Below, one piece after another: positions 35,740 through 45,093 of a stretch of DNA of 64,000 bases (position 1 is the first letter of the stretch; each line of letters starts with the position of its first letter). Both the position numbers and the translations under genes were made by a program. The notes beneath the pieces are model-generated. The model searched no databases and was not told where the DNA came from. It worked only from the letters and a program-made list of their open reading frames with translations. The DNA is taken from assembly GCF_025377685.1 (NCBI RefSeq), contig NZ_JACEHK010000008.1, positions 186,001 to 250,000 on the forward strand. The letters run 5' to 3'. This stretch comes from Anaerobacillus sp. CMMVII (GTDB taxonomy: Bacteria; Bacillota; Bacilli; Bacillales; Anaerobacillaceae).

Positions 35740-36912
35740 ATGGTTGTTAAGAAAGCCTATAAATATCGTATCTACCCAACAAAGTCACAACTAGAGCTCA
35801 TCAATAAAAACATGGGATGTGCGCGTTTCGTGTTTAACTTCTTCCTTGCCAAGCAAAAACAGAAAGATGCCTATTGGTACATCGTGGAAGAAATGAAGCA
35901 ATCCGGGCAGCTTCCTACAAATGCTTGGAAAGGTGAATTCTTTAAAAAATACGACTCGGTAAAAATGGTTCGTTTGTTAAAGAAACACTATCCGTTTTTA
36001 AAAGAGGTTGATAGTATTTCTCTCCAAAAATCCGTAGAAAACTTAAATAATGCGTATACTCGCTACTACAAAAAACAAGCCAACGCTCCTCGGTTTAAGT
36101 CAAAGAAGAACAAGATTCAATCGTACACCACAAAACAGACCAATGGTAACATCATGGTTTTGGAACGTTACATCAAGTTACCAAAACTCGGACTCGTTCG
36201 TTTTGCGAAAAGTCGTGAAGTGAACGGTCGAATTATAAATGCGACGATTCGGCGCAGTCCAAGTGGGAAATACTTCATTAGTATTTTAGTAGAAACAAAG
36301 GTCGAAAAACTGCCTGAAACCCATTCATCTGTCGGTGTCGATGTCGGTCTTAAAGCTTTTGCGACTCTTTCGGATGGTACTGTCTATCAAAATCCTAAAT
36401 GGTTTCATTCGCTTGAACAAAAGTTAGTAAAGGCTCAACAAATCCTTTCCAGACGAAACACCGGTTCATCCAATTGGTACAAACAACGAAAAAAGGTTGC
36501 TCTGATTCATGAAAAGATTATGAACGCTCGTACAGACTTCTTACAAAAACTTTCAACCAATCTTGTCAAAAACCACGACATCATTGGGATGGAAGATCTT
36601 TCGGTACAAAACATGGCAAAGAATAAAAACCTTGCCAAGGCCATTAGTGAAGCTTCATGGTATCAATTTCGTCAAATGCTTGAATACAAAGCAAGGTGGT
36701 ATGGCAAACAAGTAGTAGTAGTCGCTAAAAACTACCCAAGTAGTCAGCTGTGTTCGTGTTGTGGCTACAAGAATAAAGACGTGAAACATCTGGCGTTGCG
36801 TGAATGGGAATGTCCATCATGTAGGAGCTATCACCAAAGAGATGTAAACGCAGGAATGAATCTTCGTAATGAAGCATTACGATTAACTGTCGGGACGATA
36901 GGGATCGCCTAA
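35740..36912 (+). CDS. tnpB: TnpB, IS605-type RNA-guided nuclease
   Basis: 390 residues. The N-terminal OrfB helix-turn-helix is [20 protein letters not shown]. The RuvC-like motifs are intact: Asp in [18 protein letters not shown], Glu in [16 protein letters not shown], and the last Asp in [17 protein letters not shown]. The zinc finger has CSCCGYKN and ECPSC. TnpB proteins use an RNA transcribed from the 3' end of the element to cut DNA, which favours retention of the element. All catalytic residues are present and the frame is undamaged, so it is potentially active. ATG 35740 follows GTGAGGTG. Confidence 0.92.
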   Translation: MVVKKAYKYRIYPTKSQLELINKNMGCARFVFNFFLAKQKQKDAYWYIVEEMKQSGQLPTNAWKGEFFKKYDSVKMVRLLKKHYPFLKEVDSISLQKSVENLNNAYTRYYKKQANAPRFKSKKNKIQSYTTKQTNGNIMVLERYIKLPKLGLVRFAKSREVNGRIINATIRRSPSGKYFISILVETKVEKLPETHSSVGVDVGLKAFATLSDGTVYQNPKWFHSLEQKLVKAQQILSRRNTGSSNWYKQRKKVALIHEKIMNARTDFLQKLSTNLVKNHDIIGMEDLSVQNMAKNKNLAKAISEASWYQFRQMLEYKARWYGKQVVVVAKNYPSSQLCSCCGYKNKDVKHLALREWECPSCRSYHQRDVNAGMNLRNEALRLTVGTIGIA

Positions 36913-36995
36913 TCAACTAGATACCATTAGGTATCTTTACTTAGGAAGCCCCCACTTCAAATTTTCGTTAGAAAATTAAGTGGCGGGTAGTTCAC
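36913..36995 (+). ncRNA. putative omega-RNA scaffold / right end of the TnpB element
   Basis: Downstream of tnpB are a small hairpin (AGATACC/GGTATCT, 36919-36936) and a second one (CCCCCACTT 36949 to AAGTGGCGGG 36987, with inner AATTTTC/GAAAATT), ending GTAGTTCAC. In the IS605 group this region and the 3' end of tnpB form the guide RNA scaffold, and the bases after the right end act as guide (here TTTTCTTTTTTTC). Assigned by position and structure only. Confidence 0.5.
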
Positions 36996-37471
36996 TTTTC
37001 TTTTTTTCTTTACAACTAGCTCGAGTTTTAGCTATTCGCTGCATGAAGTATTGTATTTTCCCGTAAGGATGGCGATGTTTCTTGTTCCAATTGGGGCAAT
37101 TATTTATTTCTATTTTGCCTATAAATTTTTACGGGTGAGAGGACTAGGTCTTCCAAAGCTTAAGTCAGCGCTAAAACTAAGCTTTGTAGTAGCGACAATC
37201 CTAGTAATTTTAAGCACTACATATTATCAGTTCAATGAAGTGACAACTCATGGAGTATTAGTGATTGGCGAGAAAGTTCAACAGGACCACAAATACTATT
37301 TTTGGATTAATGAAAAAAAAAATTCAAGTTGCAATGAATGAGTATTATTTGGTAGATACGGACAAAGAGTACTGGGGGAGTTATGTGTGGAATCACTTAT
37401 CTCCTAACAAAGGGAGATTGCTTACGATTAAACCATCATAATTTAATAGTTTTTTAGGAGGGCTGACATTC

Positions 37472-37822
37472 ATGCAGATTAGATTTTGGATTTTAGCTTT
37501 TTCTTTCATAGCGTTAGTGTTATCAAGTTGCTCAAACTTAAATGATAAAGAAATGACAGATAACTATGATAATGTAAGGGAAGTTGCATGGGAATTCATT
37601 AAGGAACAAGGTTGGCATGATAGAGTTTCTGACGATTGGCAAAGTGCAAGAGTGAAACAAATAGTTGTAGATAAAAGCTATCATTTGTTTGATCAGACAT
37701 ACGAAGGAACCGAGGTGCTATCTGTATCATTTAAAGAAAAGCAGGAATTAGTCGCTAGTTTCCCTCTCATTTTGGTGGATGAACAAACTAACAAAGTAAT
37801 TGGCTACATCCCCGGAGAATAA
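37472..37822 (+). CDS. small lipoprotein, unknown
   Basis: 116 residues. A signal peptide with lipobox LVLSSC (Cys at about residue 20) indicates a lipid-anchored protein. The mature part (VREVAWEFIKEQGWHDRVSD, then VVDKSYHLFDQTYEGTEVLS and LVDEQTNKVIGYIPGE) resembles small Bacillus lipoproteins of about 100-120 residues with no known function. ATG follows GGAGG at good spacing. Confidence 0.65.
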   Translation: MQIRFWILAFSFIALVLSSCSNLNDKEMTDNYDNVREVAWEFIKEQGWHDRVSDDWQSARVKQIVVDKSYHLFDQTYEGTEVLSVSFKEKQELVASFPLILVDEQTNKVIGYIPGE

Positions 37823-37930
37823 ACTAGTGCGTTTCTTCAATATTGAGGGAGCGCTTTTTATTTAGTTCTTTTTTAAAACGGGAAATTCCCCAAAAATACT
37901 GTACATATAATAGTTCAGCTGCAGGTTTAA

Positions 37931-38111
37931 GGCTCTTTTCTTAAACTTTGTTGCTTTTAGGTCGTCTTTTGAGGAGAAATAAGCCATTGGGATAAATTTA
38001 TTAGTCCCAATGGCTTATTTATTTTCAAAAGCTCACGCACAGCGTGAAGAACCAAGCGTTCGCTTGGTTACGACCTAAAAGCTAATAGCAACAATCTTTT
38101 AGATTAGAGCG
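37931..38111 (+). repeat. family R repeat, copy 4 (best-preserved ends)
   Basis: It begins GGCTCTTTTCTTAAACTTTG, TTGCTTTTAGGTCGT and ends ACGACCTAAAAGC, TAATAGCAACAATCTTTTAG, ATTAGAGCG, so the terminal stem is more than 30 bp with interruptions. Hairpin 1 reads GCCATTGGGA/TCCCAATGGC; the equivalent in copy 2 is GCCGGTGGGA/TCCCACCGGC. The flanks AGGTTTAA (before) and ATGTTTAA (after) may be a target duplication. It fills most of the gap 37823-38201. Confidence 0.85.
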
Positions 38112-38201
38112 ATGTTTAAATTTCTTCACTGTAAAAAGGAAAAAAATGCTAAAATTATAAAGAGATTATATATAATTTAAGCTATGGGAGCGTGAGCAAA
38201 T

Positions 38202-38306
38202 TTGATCATATTTTTATTTTTCGTAGTAGGGATTTTTCTAGCTGGATTTGCAAATCGGATTAAGAAATTGGAAGAAAGAATTAAAGAATTAGAGGATCGG
38301 CAATAG
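38202..38306 (+). CDS. 34-residue membrane protein
   Basis: TTG 38202 follows GGGAGCGTGAG. One helix (IIFLFFVVGIFLAGFA) is followed by a charged amphipathic tail NRIKKLEERIKELEDRQ, which looks like a short coiled coil. This pattern is common in small Bacillus membrane proteins. Too short for family assignment. Confidence 0.55.
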   Translation: MIIFLFFVVGIFLAGFANRIKKLEERIKELEDRQ

Positions 38307-38363
38307 TATTTATTGTTTCTAAATAATATGTATTTTAATAATTAAGAAAAAGGCGGGGTATCA

Positions 38364-38930
38364 TTGTTCTCAAAACATCGCTTTGGAGGATTTGTTGTAC
38401 TATTAATGATTGTAGTTGCAACAATAATCTTTACTAAATCTAACGAAAAGGGAATAGGCTACGTATTTAATAACTTAACTAAGTTTGAAACTAGTACAAT
38501 TCCTTTTGATGAAAATATTACATTCCAATTAACTTCGGAACAGATATTACAGGGAATAGATAAGCCCATTAAAATAGCGACTATCTATAACACAGAGGTT
38601 GATATTACGGAGATCTTCGAAAGAAAGAATGGGCTTACGAACAAAACAGAGATTTTACTCACTATTCGTTTTCATCATCATTTTCAAGCTCCAGAAGGAA
38701 AAATGTTGTCTTTAATTAGGTTAAATGAAAACCATACATTCACGACGGGTTTGGTTCACGCCAAGGTCCATAATGATAAACAAGAACCGATTTCATTTGG
38801 CACTGGAGCTGATTATGATAATTCTTATCACCAATACACTTTGTATTTTGAACAGGATGAGCTAGATAATAGTAAGGAATTATTTTTTGAGATCGAGGGG
38901 TTGCATTTATTAACATATAAAGAAAAGTAA
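38364..38930 (+). CDS. membrane-anchored or secreted protein, unknown
   Basis: 188 residues from TTG 38364 behind GGCGGGG. The N-terminal segment FGGFVVLLMIVVATIIF is a signal or anchor. The rest is a strand-rich extracytoplasmic domain (ILLTIRFHHHFQAPEGKMLS, TGLVHAKVHNDKQEPISFG, YHQYTLYFEQDEL). No family is recognised. It belongs to a run of small exported proteins between 37.4 and 39.4 kb. Confidence 0.6.
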   Translation: MFSKHRFGGFVVLLMIVVATIIFTKSNEKGIGYVFNNLTKFETSTIPFDENITFQLTSEQILQGIDKPIKIATIYNTEVDITEIFERKNGLTNKTEILLTIRFHHHFQAPEGKMLSLIRLNENHTFTTGLVHAKVHNDKQEPISFGTGADYDNSYHQYTLYFEQDELDNSKELFFEIEGLHLLTYKEK

Positions 38931-39025
38931 TAAAACTGTGCGTTACAGAGATATAAATCCTAAATACCTTTGATGTATTTATGCGTGCAGGGGAAATTAC
39001 TTGGATAGTAAATAGGAGGATTTCG

Positions 39026-39424
39026 ATGACGGCGACATTAAGAATTTCCCTGTTTCTAATAGTCTTGTTTAGTTTTTCTATCGGTTGTCAAAAAGTAGAA
39101 ACAGTAAAGACTATGACATTTGAAGAGATTTATCCGGGAAATTTATCAGAAGTGTCTAAAGTAGAAATTAGGCATGGTGGTGGAGAAGTAAAGACCATCA
39201 CTGATAAAGCTACGATCACCGATTGGTTAGATAGCATAAAAGACATTTCTTTTATTCATGATGAAAATCAAGAAAAAAGAGTGGGTTATCTATTTTACGT
39301 AAAGCTGTTTGCCGGGGAAGAATTAAAGTTATACTTTGATACTTCAAGTATTAATGATTATTACTATTTGAAAAATGAACAGCTGTTAGAGAGAATATAT
39401 GCCTTGTTTAATGAAAGAAGATAA
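39026..39424 (+). CDS. small lipoprotein, unknown
   Basis: 132 residues from ATG 39026 behind AGGAGG. The lipobox is SFSIGC at about residue 23. The mature domain (MTFEEIYPGNLSEVSKVEIR, then TDKATITDWLDSIKDISF and VKLFAGEELKLYFDTSSI) resembles small Bacillus lipoproteins with a copper-amine-oxidase-N or BslA-independent fold, but no family can be named with confidence. A strong terminator follows. Confidence 0.6.
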   Translation: MTATLRISLFLIVLFSFSIGCQKVETVKTMTFEEIYPGNLSEVSKVEIRHGGGEVKTITDKATITDWLDSIKDISFIHDENQEKRVGYLFYVKLFAGEELKLYFDTSSINDYYYLKNEQLLERIYALFNERR

Positions 39425-39445
39425 GTATAAATATCACAACTAAAT

Positions 39446-39484
39446 AAAATCCCCTCTTGGATGAAGATGAGAGGGGATTTTGTC
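39446..39484 (+). terminator. rho-independent terminator
   Basis: AAAATCCCCTC and GAGGGGATTTT around TTGGATGAAGAT form a near-perfect stem after the lipoprotein gene. Confidence 0.9.
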
Positions 39485-39649
39485 TTGCTTGACTTAATTT
39501 GAAACGCGTGTAAAATATTAATCTTATTCTAGTTAGAAAGAACCATTTCTTTTTCAACTTGAATTTGGATAAACAATATGAGAAATTTACTAGCATACAA
39601 TGTTCTTTGAGGTTAAGAACCTTACAAAAAAGAGAGGTGCGTACAGCAA

Positions 39650-41674
39650 ATGAAATTACAACAGAATATGCGCCGGATCCTAATCGGGATCATCGTAGTA
39701 GTTGCTTTATTTATTGGAATAATATCGATATTTTTAGCAAAAATGGTTGCAGGTGCATATCAGATAGACCTTAGTAAACTTGAAGAACCATTACCAAAGC
39801 CAACAGTTATCATTGATAAGAATGGTGATGCTGCAGCGGAGCTATCATCGGCGCGGTTTACAACTGTACCGTTGACTAAGATCCCTGATGAATTAATACA
39901 TGCAATTGTAGCAGTGGAAGATCAACGTTTTTTTGATCATTGGGGTGTTGATGTTCGTGGAATTGTCAGGTCAGCGTGGCGAAATTTTCGTGCGGGTTCA
40001 GTTGTTGAAGGTGGTAGTACCATCACGCAACAATTAGCAAAAAATTTATTTTTTACGTCTGAACGGACATATACTCGAAAGTTGAATGAGGTTGTAACGG
40101 CTTTTCGAATCGAACGACAATATAGTAAAGAAGCAATTCTAGAATTATATTTAAATCAAATCTATTTTGGAGAAGGAACTTGGGGTATTCAGGACGCAGC
40201 GAAAACTTACTTTGGAAAAGATGTTGAAGAAATTACCGTTGCTGAGGCAGCACTATTAGCTGCTTTACCAAAAGCACCGACACATTATTCTCCGTTTCAA
40301 AATGAACAGAAAGCAAAAGAACGAAGAGATCTTGTATTATATTTGCTTTATCAGCAAAATTACTTAGATAAAGACGAATATGAAGAAGCAGTTAATCAAG
40401 CAATTGTTTTGAGAGATTGGGAGCTTGAGGGCTTAAAGGGGAAATATCCTGGCTATGTAGATTACGTTATTGAAGAAGCGATTCATAAATATGGTTTTAG
40501 CGAAGAATATATCTTAACAGGTGGCTTGCATATCTTCACTCAAATGGACCCTGAAGTTCAAAGTGCCATTGAAATAGCGTACCAAACAAATGAACTTTTC
40601 CCCGAACATACAGGTGAAGAACTCGTTCAAAGTGCAACAGTTGTCATAGATCCTTATAGTGGCGGTGTTCGTGGTCTTGTAGGATATCGGGGTAGCCATG
40701 TCTATCGTGGTTTTAATCGGGCGAGTCAGTTGAAACGTCAACCAGGATCTTCAATAAAACCTCTGGCGGTCTTTGCACCTGCGCTGGAGAATGGATATAA
40801 ACCTAATTCGATGCTTCTGGATCAGAAAGTCGATTTTAACGGCTATTCACCTAGAAATTATAATGATCGTTACCAAGGAAGAGTGACTCTTTATAATGCT
40901 TTAATTAATTCGATTAATGTTCCTGCAGTTGCATTATTAAATGAAATGGGTGTTGGAGTCGGGGTAGACTTCTTACAAAGAGCAAGTATTCCTTTACACC
41001 GTGAAGATCGAAACTTAAGTTTGGCGCTTGGTGGCTTCACCGAAGGGGTCTCGCCTTTGGATATGGCTCAAGCCTTTAGCATGTTTCCGAATTTAGGTTC
41101 CATGAAAAAAGCCCATGCGATTACGAGAATTACCTCAAATACTGGTGAAATATTACTAGAAGTAGTTGAAGAAGAAGTTCAAGTGATGAAACCCGAGAAT
41201 GCTTATACGATGACGCAAATGTTAATGGGCGTTGTCCAGGAAGGTACTGGGAGAAATGCTGCTTTAAATCGCCCAACCGCAGGGAAAACAGGAACAACAC
41301 AATTACCAAGAACGGGGGCTTTTGAAGGAGTTAATGGTACCAAAGATGCATGGTTTGTTGGATATACCCCTGAATTAGTGACTGCGGTTTGGGTTGGTTA
41401 CGACAAAATTGATCCAAACCATGTGATGCAGTCCACTGGTGGTAACTATCCTGCAAAAATCTTTCAGGCGATCATGACAAGGGCGTTGCAGAATACTGCA
41501 GTAAGTCAGTTTTCAAAACCAGCAAATTACCGCGAGGAAGTATATAAAGAAGAGAAACCAAAAAGTAACGTAAAAGAAAGAAATGAAACTAACAACAAAA
41601 AAAATAATAATAAAAAACCTGGAAAAGGGAATGACAAAGACAAAAAGCCAGGAAAAGGGAAAGGTCGAGATTAG
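39650..41674 (+). CDS. pbpG: class A penicillin-binding protein, PbpG/PBP2d-like
   Basis: 674 residues. A short cytoplasmic end and one anchor helix (LIGIIVVVALFIGIISIFLA) are followed by a GT51 transglycosylase domain (about 50-230: AIVAVEDQRFFDHWGVDVRG, GGSTITQQLAKNLFF, LELYLNQIYFGEGTWGIQDA) and a transpeptidase domain (about 320-610) with Ser in GSSIKPLAVFAPA, SIN at INSINVP, and KTG in AGKTGTTQLPR. A Lys/Asn/Gly-rich tail ends it. It polymerises and cross-links glycan strands. The size and tail fit PBP2d, which acts in germ-cell-wall synthesis during sporulation; assignment among class A PBPs is by resemblance. Confidence 0.88.
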   Translation: MKLQQNMRRILIGIIVVVALFIGIISIFLAKMVAGAYQIDLSKLEEPLPKPTVIIDKNGDAAAELSSARFTTVPLTKIPDELIHAIVAVEDQRFFDHWGVDVRGIVRSAWRNFRAGSVVEGGSTITQQLAKNLFFTSERTYTRKLNEVVTAFRIERQYSKEAILELYLNQIYFGEGTWGIQDAAKTYFGKDVEEITVAEAALLAALPKAPTHYSPFQNEQKAKERRDLVLYLLYQQNYLDKDEYEEAVNQAIVLRDWELEGLKGKYPGYVDYVIEEAIHKYGFSEEYILTGGLHIFTQMDPEVQSAIEIAYQTNELFPEHTGEELVQSATVVIDPYSGGVRGLVGYRGSHVYRGFNRASQLKRQPGSSIKPLAVFAPALENGYKPNSMLLDQKVDFNGYSPRNYNDRYQGRVTLYNALINSINVPAVALLNEMGVGVGVDFLQRASIPLHREDRNLSLALGGFTEGVSPLDMAQAFSMFPNLGSMKKAHAITRITSNTGEILLEVVEEEVQVMKPENAYTMTQMLMGVVQEGTGRNAALNRPTAGKTGTTQLPRTGAFEGVNGTKDAWFVGYTPELVTAVWVGYDKIDPNHVMQSTGGNYPAKIFQAIMTRALQNTAVSQFSKPANYREEVYKEEKPKSNVKERNETNNKKNNNKKPGKGNDKDKKPGKGKGRD

Positions 41675-41740
41675 GCGACAAGGAAAGTAAATAACTTTAT
41701 TAAAGGGCATGGATTTTCTTAGGGGAATTCATGTTTTTTT

Positions 41741-41937
41741 TAAAGATAAGAATGTATAAAATTTCAACGTAATAACTGTCTAGCTCCAAGACACATCAAT
41801 GAAGTTACTTCATTGCAGGAGCAGCCCCAGGCCCTCGAGGTCAAATGTTCTTCGAGAAAAAGAGCACACTTTTTTTCTCGAAGAACATTTGCTTGTCGGG
41901 GCTTAACAGGGCGCTTGCGCTTTTCTTATCTATGCTT
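41741..41937 (+). repeat. CTCGAG repeat (family B), copy 2
   Basis: Starts AAAGATAAGAATGTATAA like copy 1, then CTGTCTAGCTCC, an inserted hairpin (AATGAAG/CTTCATT), AGGCCCTCGAGGTCAAATG, a strong hairpin (TTCTTCGAGAAAAAG with CTTTTTTTCTCGAAGAA), CATTTGCTTGTCGGGGC and GGGCGCTTGCGCTTTTCTT. It occupies most of the gap 41675-42021. Confidence 0.8.
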
Positions 41938-42021
41938 CAAGTGCAACTAAAGGGAAAGTGGTCTAATGATCTTTATACAGTCATATATATTTAGTCATAC
42001 TAAAAAAAGGAGGTTTTTTTG

Positions 42022-42177
42022 ATGATTCCGTCAATATTAATTAAGATTGCGCTATTTATCATAGTCATCCGTTCGGGTTATGTTGCTTTCAATCTTTTAA
42101 ATAAATATCGAAGGAACCTATTGGACCTACTTTACCATGCTTCGATCTGTATTATAGCCTTATCATTTCTTCTTTAA
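42022..42177 (+). CDS. 51-residue membrane protein
   Basis: ATG 42022 lies behind AAAAGGAGG. Two hydrophobic segments (ILIKIALFIIVIRSGYVAF and ICIIALSFLL) are joined by NLLNKYRRNLLDLLYHAS. No family is recognised; the strong ribosome binding site supports it. Confidence 0.6.
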   Translation: MIPSILIKIALFIIVIRSGYVAFNLLNKYRRNLLDLLYHASICIIALSFLL

Positions 42178-42243
42178 TTGACGTGCGCACATCTTTAAGG
42201 CTTTGACATATAATAAGAAAAAGCTTTATGAGGTGCACATATT

Positions 42244-42396
42244 ATGACTAATCAGCGAGTGATTGAGGTAGTTGAAGAGTTCATACAAAAGCGTTTTAAT
42301 AAAATACTAGAAAATAATGAGCAGGAAAACTTCGATAAACTACCCGGTTTAGTGGAAGCTTTAAAGATCATAAAAGAAATGGAATTTGATAAATAG
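42244..42396 (+). CDS. 50-residue soluble protein, unknown
   Basis: ATG 42244 lies behind TGAGGTGC. The sequence is acidic and helical (VIEVVEEFIQKRFNKILENN, then LPGLVEALKIIKEMEFDK). It is followed by a terminator hairpin, consistent with a small transcribed gene. No family is recognised. Confidence 0.5.
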   Translation: MTNQRVIEVVEEFIQKRFNKILENNEQENFDKLPGLVEALKIIKEMEFDK

Positions 42397-42423
42397 CATA
42401 AATGGGGCGGGGGACGTTTTTTA

Positions 42424-42452
42424 GAGGTGCCACTAAACAGGCACCTTTTGCA
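42424..42452 (+). terminator. rho-independent terminator
   Basis: AGGTGCC and GGCACCT around ACTAAACA, followed by TTTGC. Confidence 0.7.
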
Positions 42453-42550
42453 CTAAAGATATTACATAACTTTATTAATAGAGTAGATACTAGTACTCCT
42501 TAATCAGTTTATATAGAACTAAAAAAATAATGAATGAAAAAATACTAAAT

Positions 42551-42588
42551 ATAACCTCATTGTCGTAGTCAGACAGTGAGGTTTTTTT
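42551..42588 (+). terminator. terminator hairpin
   Basis: ACCTCATTGTC and GACAGTGAGGT around GTAGTCA, followed by T7. The gene it ends is not clear; the 100 bp before it show no supported frame. Confidence 0.7.
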
Positions 42589-42644
42589 GAAGGCTTAGAA
42601 AGTTTCACCTTACTTACATAAGGAAATTATTAAGTTTGAACAAA

Positions 42645-42674
42645 AAAACACCGCGTTAATGCGGTGTTTTTGCT
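42645..42674. terminator. bidirectional terminator
   Basis: AAAACACCGC and GCGGTGTTTT around GTTAAT with flanking A and T runs, just downstream of the minus-strand lipoprotein gene. Confidence 0.9.
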
Positions 42675-42682
42675 GAGATGAT

Positions 42683-43392
42683 TTATTGAATTCCGTGGAT
42701 CATTGTTAAGAATAATTGCCCGTTTTGTTGATAGTAACTATAGGTTACCGTGCTATCTGCTTCAAGAAATTCAATAAGATCCTTTGAGCTAGCAGTTAAA
42801 CGGAATGCCATTGGATGCTTCCCTTTGCATCAATAATTTCAACAGAATTATTGTCAATTTGACCTACGAAAGTGCCTTCGATATTATTCCCAACTTCTTC
42901 AAGTGTAAATTCGATTTCTTCACTTAACCCGTCTGCTTCAAGAGCTACTGACCAGATTTCTAATGTATACGTCCCAGGTTGAAGTGTAGAGAAAGCTTCA
43001 ACATCGACATTTATCACATAGCCTTCAGTCGGTGTAAGTGTCTTTTCTATGATTTGTTGTAAAAACATTTTATCCATAGAGTATGTGTAAACGGCACTAC
43101 CACTAGCATCTTTAATTTGATATTCATATTCTTGGCTACTGCTAAAAGTTAAATCAACGTCTTTATCGGTTACGTTTTCTAGAGAGAAAGTATAGTATCC
43201 ATCTGAGAATTGTAGGTGAGTAGAAACAACATCCTTATTAATTACTACTTCATTGCCATCTTTTTCACTAGGAGTTTCGTACCCTGTTTGATCCCCACTA
43301 CCCGTTTTTTGATCAACTTCACCAGAACCACAAGCTGTTACTAATATAGTTGCTAACGCAATCGCTGATAATACTTTCCAATATTTTTTCAT
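42683..43392 (-). pseudogene. BsuPI-domain lipoprotein, frameshifted near the end
   Basis: ATG 43392 lies behind GGAGG. A signal peptide with lipobox LVTAC is followed by a low-complexity linker and a BsuPI-like (intracellular proteinase inhibitor) beta domain: DGYYTFSLENVTDKDVDLTF, SSQEYEYQIKDASGSAVYTY, and LQPGTYTLEIW. Near 42813 one base (C on the coding strand) is missing; restored, the protein continues IPMAFRLTASSKDLIEFLEA and DSTVTYSYYQQNGQLF to a stop at 42683. Exported BsuPI proteins are thought to bind proteins at the cell surface; the target is unknown. Confidence 0.75.
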
Positions 43393-43544
43393 ATTGACCG
43401 CCTCCATTAAGCTGTTAAGTTATTTGTTCAACTAGTTAGTCGACAAGTACTTTAAAAGGTTACAAGGAAATAATAATTTAACAATTCTAATTTTTTGTGG
43501 CAATATGGTAGAGAGAAGATAACTAATTTTAAAGGAGAAAAACT

Positions 43545-44996
43545 ATGCAAAACCCTAGATTACAAAAGCTTCATGACGATTGGCTGGTTGAGGCAACGAT
43601 CGATGAAATACGAGAAAAACTTGCAAGTGGAGAAGTTTCGTCAAAAGATCTCGTTTTGATGTATTTATATCGGATTGCTAATTTTGATCACATAAATTCT
43701 GTACTAGAGATTAATCCTGATGCCCTACATATTGCAGAATTTCTCGATTTAGAAAGGATGTTTAAAGGAACTAGAGGTCCGCTTCATGGTATTCCTGTTC
43801 TAGTGAAGGACAACATCGATACAAATGATAAAATGCACACAAGTGCCGGCTCGCTAGCATTACAACATTCTGTTGCCTTAAAGGATTCATTTGTGGCGAA
43901 GCAACTTCGTGACGCTGGAGCTATTATTCTTGGAAAAACGAATATGACCGAATGGGCAAACTTTATGACAACTGGGATGCCTAGTGGGTATAGTTCAAGA
44001 GGGGGCCAAGTCCTTAATCCATACGGACAGGGGACATTTGATGTTGGTGGCTCTAGTTCAGGATCAGGCGCGGCAATTGCTGCTAATTTTGCAGTAGTAG
44101 CGGTCGGTACCGAAACATCTGGTTCGATATTGAGTCCAGCGAGCCAAAATTCTTTAGTAGGTATTAAGCCTACAGTAGGCTTAGTAAGTAGATCTGGAAT
44201 CATTCCGATTGCCTTTAGTCAAGATACGGCAGGACCGATGGCTCGTACTGTAAAAGATGCAGTGTATTTACTTAATGCTTTAAACGCAGTTGACGAAGCA
44301 GATGTGATAACAAAAACAAATCCATTTGAAGACATTGATTTTACTGATTTTTTAAGTCAAAAAGATCTAACTGGTGTTCGGATTGGGATCGCACGAGAAA
44401 CCTATTTTGATTCCTTAACAGAGGGAAAATTAGAAGTTATGAATACAGCCATCAATAAATTACAAGAGTTAGGGGCAGAAGTGGTGGATGTAACGATTCC
44501 TTCGACAAAAGAGAAGTGGTCATATGATGTTCTAACATACGAATTCAAAGTGGCGCTTAATTCTTATTTAAATACATTACGACCAGGGAAAATCCACTCT
44601 TTAGCAGATGTCATTCAATTTAATCATGCTCATGGGGATAAGACATTAAAATACGGACAAAAGCTTTTAGAAGAAGCAGAGGAAACTACAGGAACATTAA
44701 CGGAAAAAGAGTATGTGAATGCAAGAGAGCATGATATCTATATGTCTACAGAACAAGGGATCGACTTTACATTGAATGAGCACAATTTAGATGCGATCGT
44801 TTTTCCGAACAATTACGGTGCAGGAATTCCAGCAAAAGCGGGCTATCCTTCCATTACCGTTCCAGCTGGGTATACAGTAGAAGGCGAGCCAGTTGGAATT
44901 ACCTTTACAAGTACAGCCTATAGTGAGCCAAGGTTAATTGAAATAGCTTTTGCTTATGAACAAGGATCGAAACTACGTAAAGCACCAGAGCTGTAA
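43545..44996 (+). CDS. amidase signature family enzyme
   Basis: 483 residues. The catalytic triad is visible: Lys in HGIPVLVKDNIDTND, the cis-Ser in VGGSSSGSGAAIAAN, and the nucleophile Ser in GTETSGSILSPASQNSLVG. The N-terminal EATIDEIREKLASGEVSSKD is typical of GatA-like amidases. A C-terminal GYPSITVPAGYTVEGEPVGI completes the fold. It is not GatA itself, since no gatB or gatC lies nearby, so it is probably a stand-alone amidase acting on small amides or peptides. Confidence 0.88.
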   Translation: MQNPRLQKLHDDWLVEATIDEIREKLASGEVSSKDLVLMYLYRIANFDHINSVLEINPDALHIAEFLDLERMFKGTRGPLHGIPVLVKDNIDTNDKMHTSAGSLALQHSVALKDSFVAKQLRDAGAIILGKTNMTEWANFMTTGMPSGYSSRGGQVLNPYGQGTFDVGGSSSGSGAAIAANFAVVAVGTETSGSILSPASQNSLVGIKPTVGLVSRSGIIPIAFSQDTAGPMARTVKDAVYLLNALNAVDEADVITKTNPFEDIDFTDFLSQKDLTGVRIGIARETYFDSLTEGKLEVMNTAINKLQELGAEVVDVTIPSTKEKWSYDVLTYEFKVALNSYLNTLRPGKIHSLADVIQFNHAHGDKTLKYGQKLLEEAEETTGTLTEKEYVNAREHDIYMSTEQGIDFTLNEHNLDAIVFPNNYGAGIPAKAGYPSITVPAGYTVEGEPVGITFTSTAYSEPRLIEIAFAYEQGSKLRKAPEL

Positions 44997-45047
44997 ATAG
45001 TAAGCATTTTTTCATAGATCATGCTATGATATAGAGTAGCTTTTTTA

Positions 45048-45071
45048 AGGGCACACGAGTGTGTCCTTTAA
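45048..45071 (+). other. short stem-loop before the channel gene
   Basis: AAGGGCACAC and GTGTGTCCTT with a GA loop, followed by TAATT. It could end the amidase transcript or lie in the leader of the next gene. Confidence 0.5.
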
Positions 45072-45093
45072 TTATTGTATAAGGGGAATTAGC

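Larger units (their letters stand above)
35607..36995 (+). mobile_element. IS200/IS605-group element carrying only tnpB
   Basis: About 1.39 kb. The left end follows TTTAT (35602-35606), which would be the target-adjacent motif. A left hairpin (CCCCCACTT 35624-35632 with AAGTGGGGG 35649-35657) and a right hairpin starting with the same CCCCCACTTCAA (36949) share sequence, as expected for subterminal structures of this group. There is no tnpA, so it depends on a Y1 transposase in trans. Exact ends are inferred from the reading frame of the interrupted gene. Confidence 0.7.
35523..37441 (+). pseudogene. membrane-protein gene interrupted by an IS605-type element
   Basis: The 5' piece (35523-35606, 28 codons, MQKIKKQDINHLYETQKVVL then YWLLGMIY) has a strong GGAGGTAGGT site. 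The 3' piece resumes after the element near 36996: FLFFFTTSSSFSYSLHEVLY, PVRMAMFLVPIGAIIYFYFA, and two more helices. Joining them gives a plausible four-helix protein of about 175 residues. A run of ten A (37312-37321) breaks the frame near the end; with nine A it reads IQVAMNEYYLVDTDKEYWGS and stops at 37441. No family is recognised. Confidence 0.6.
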
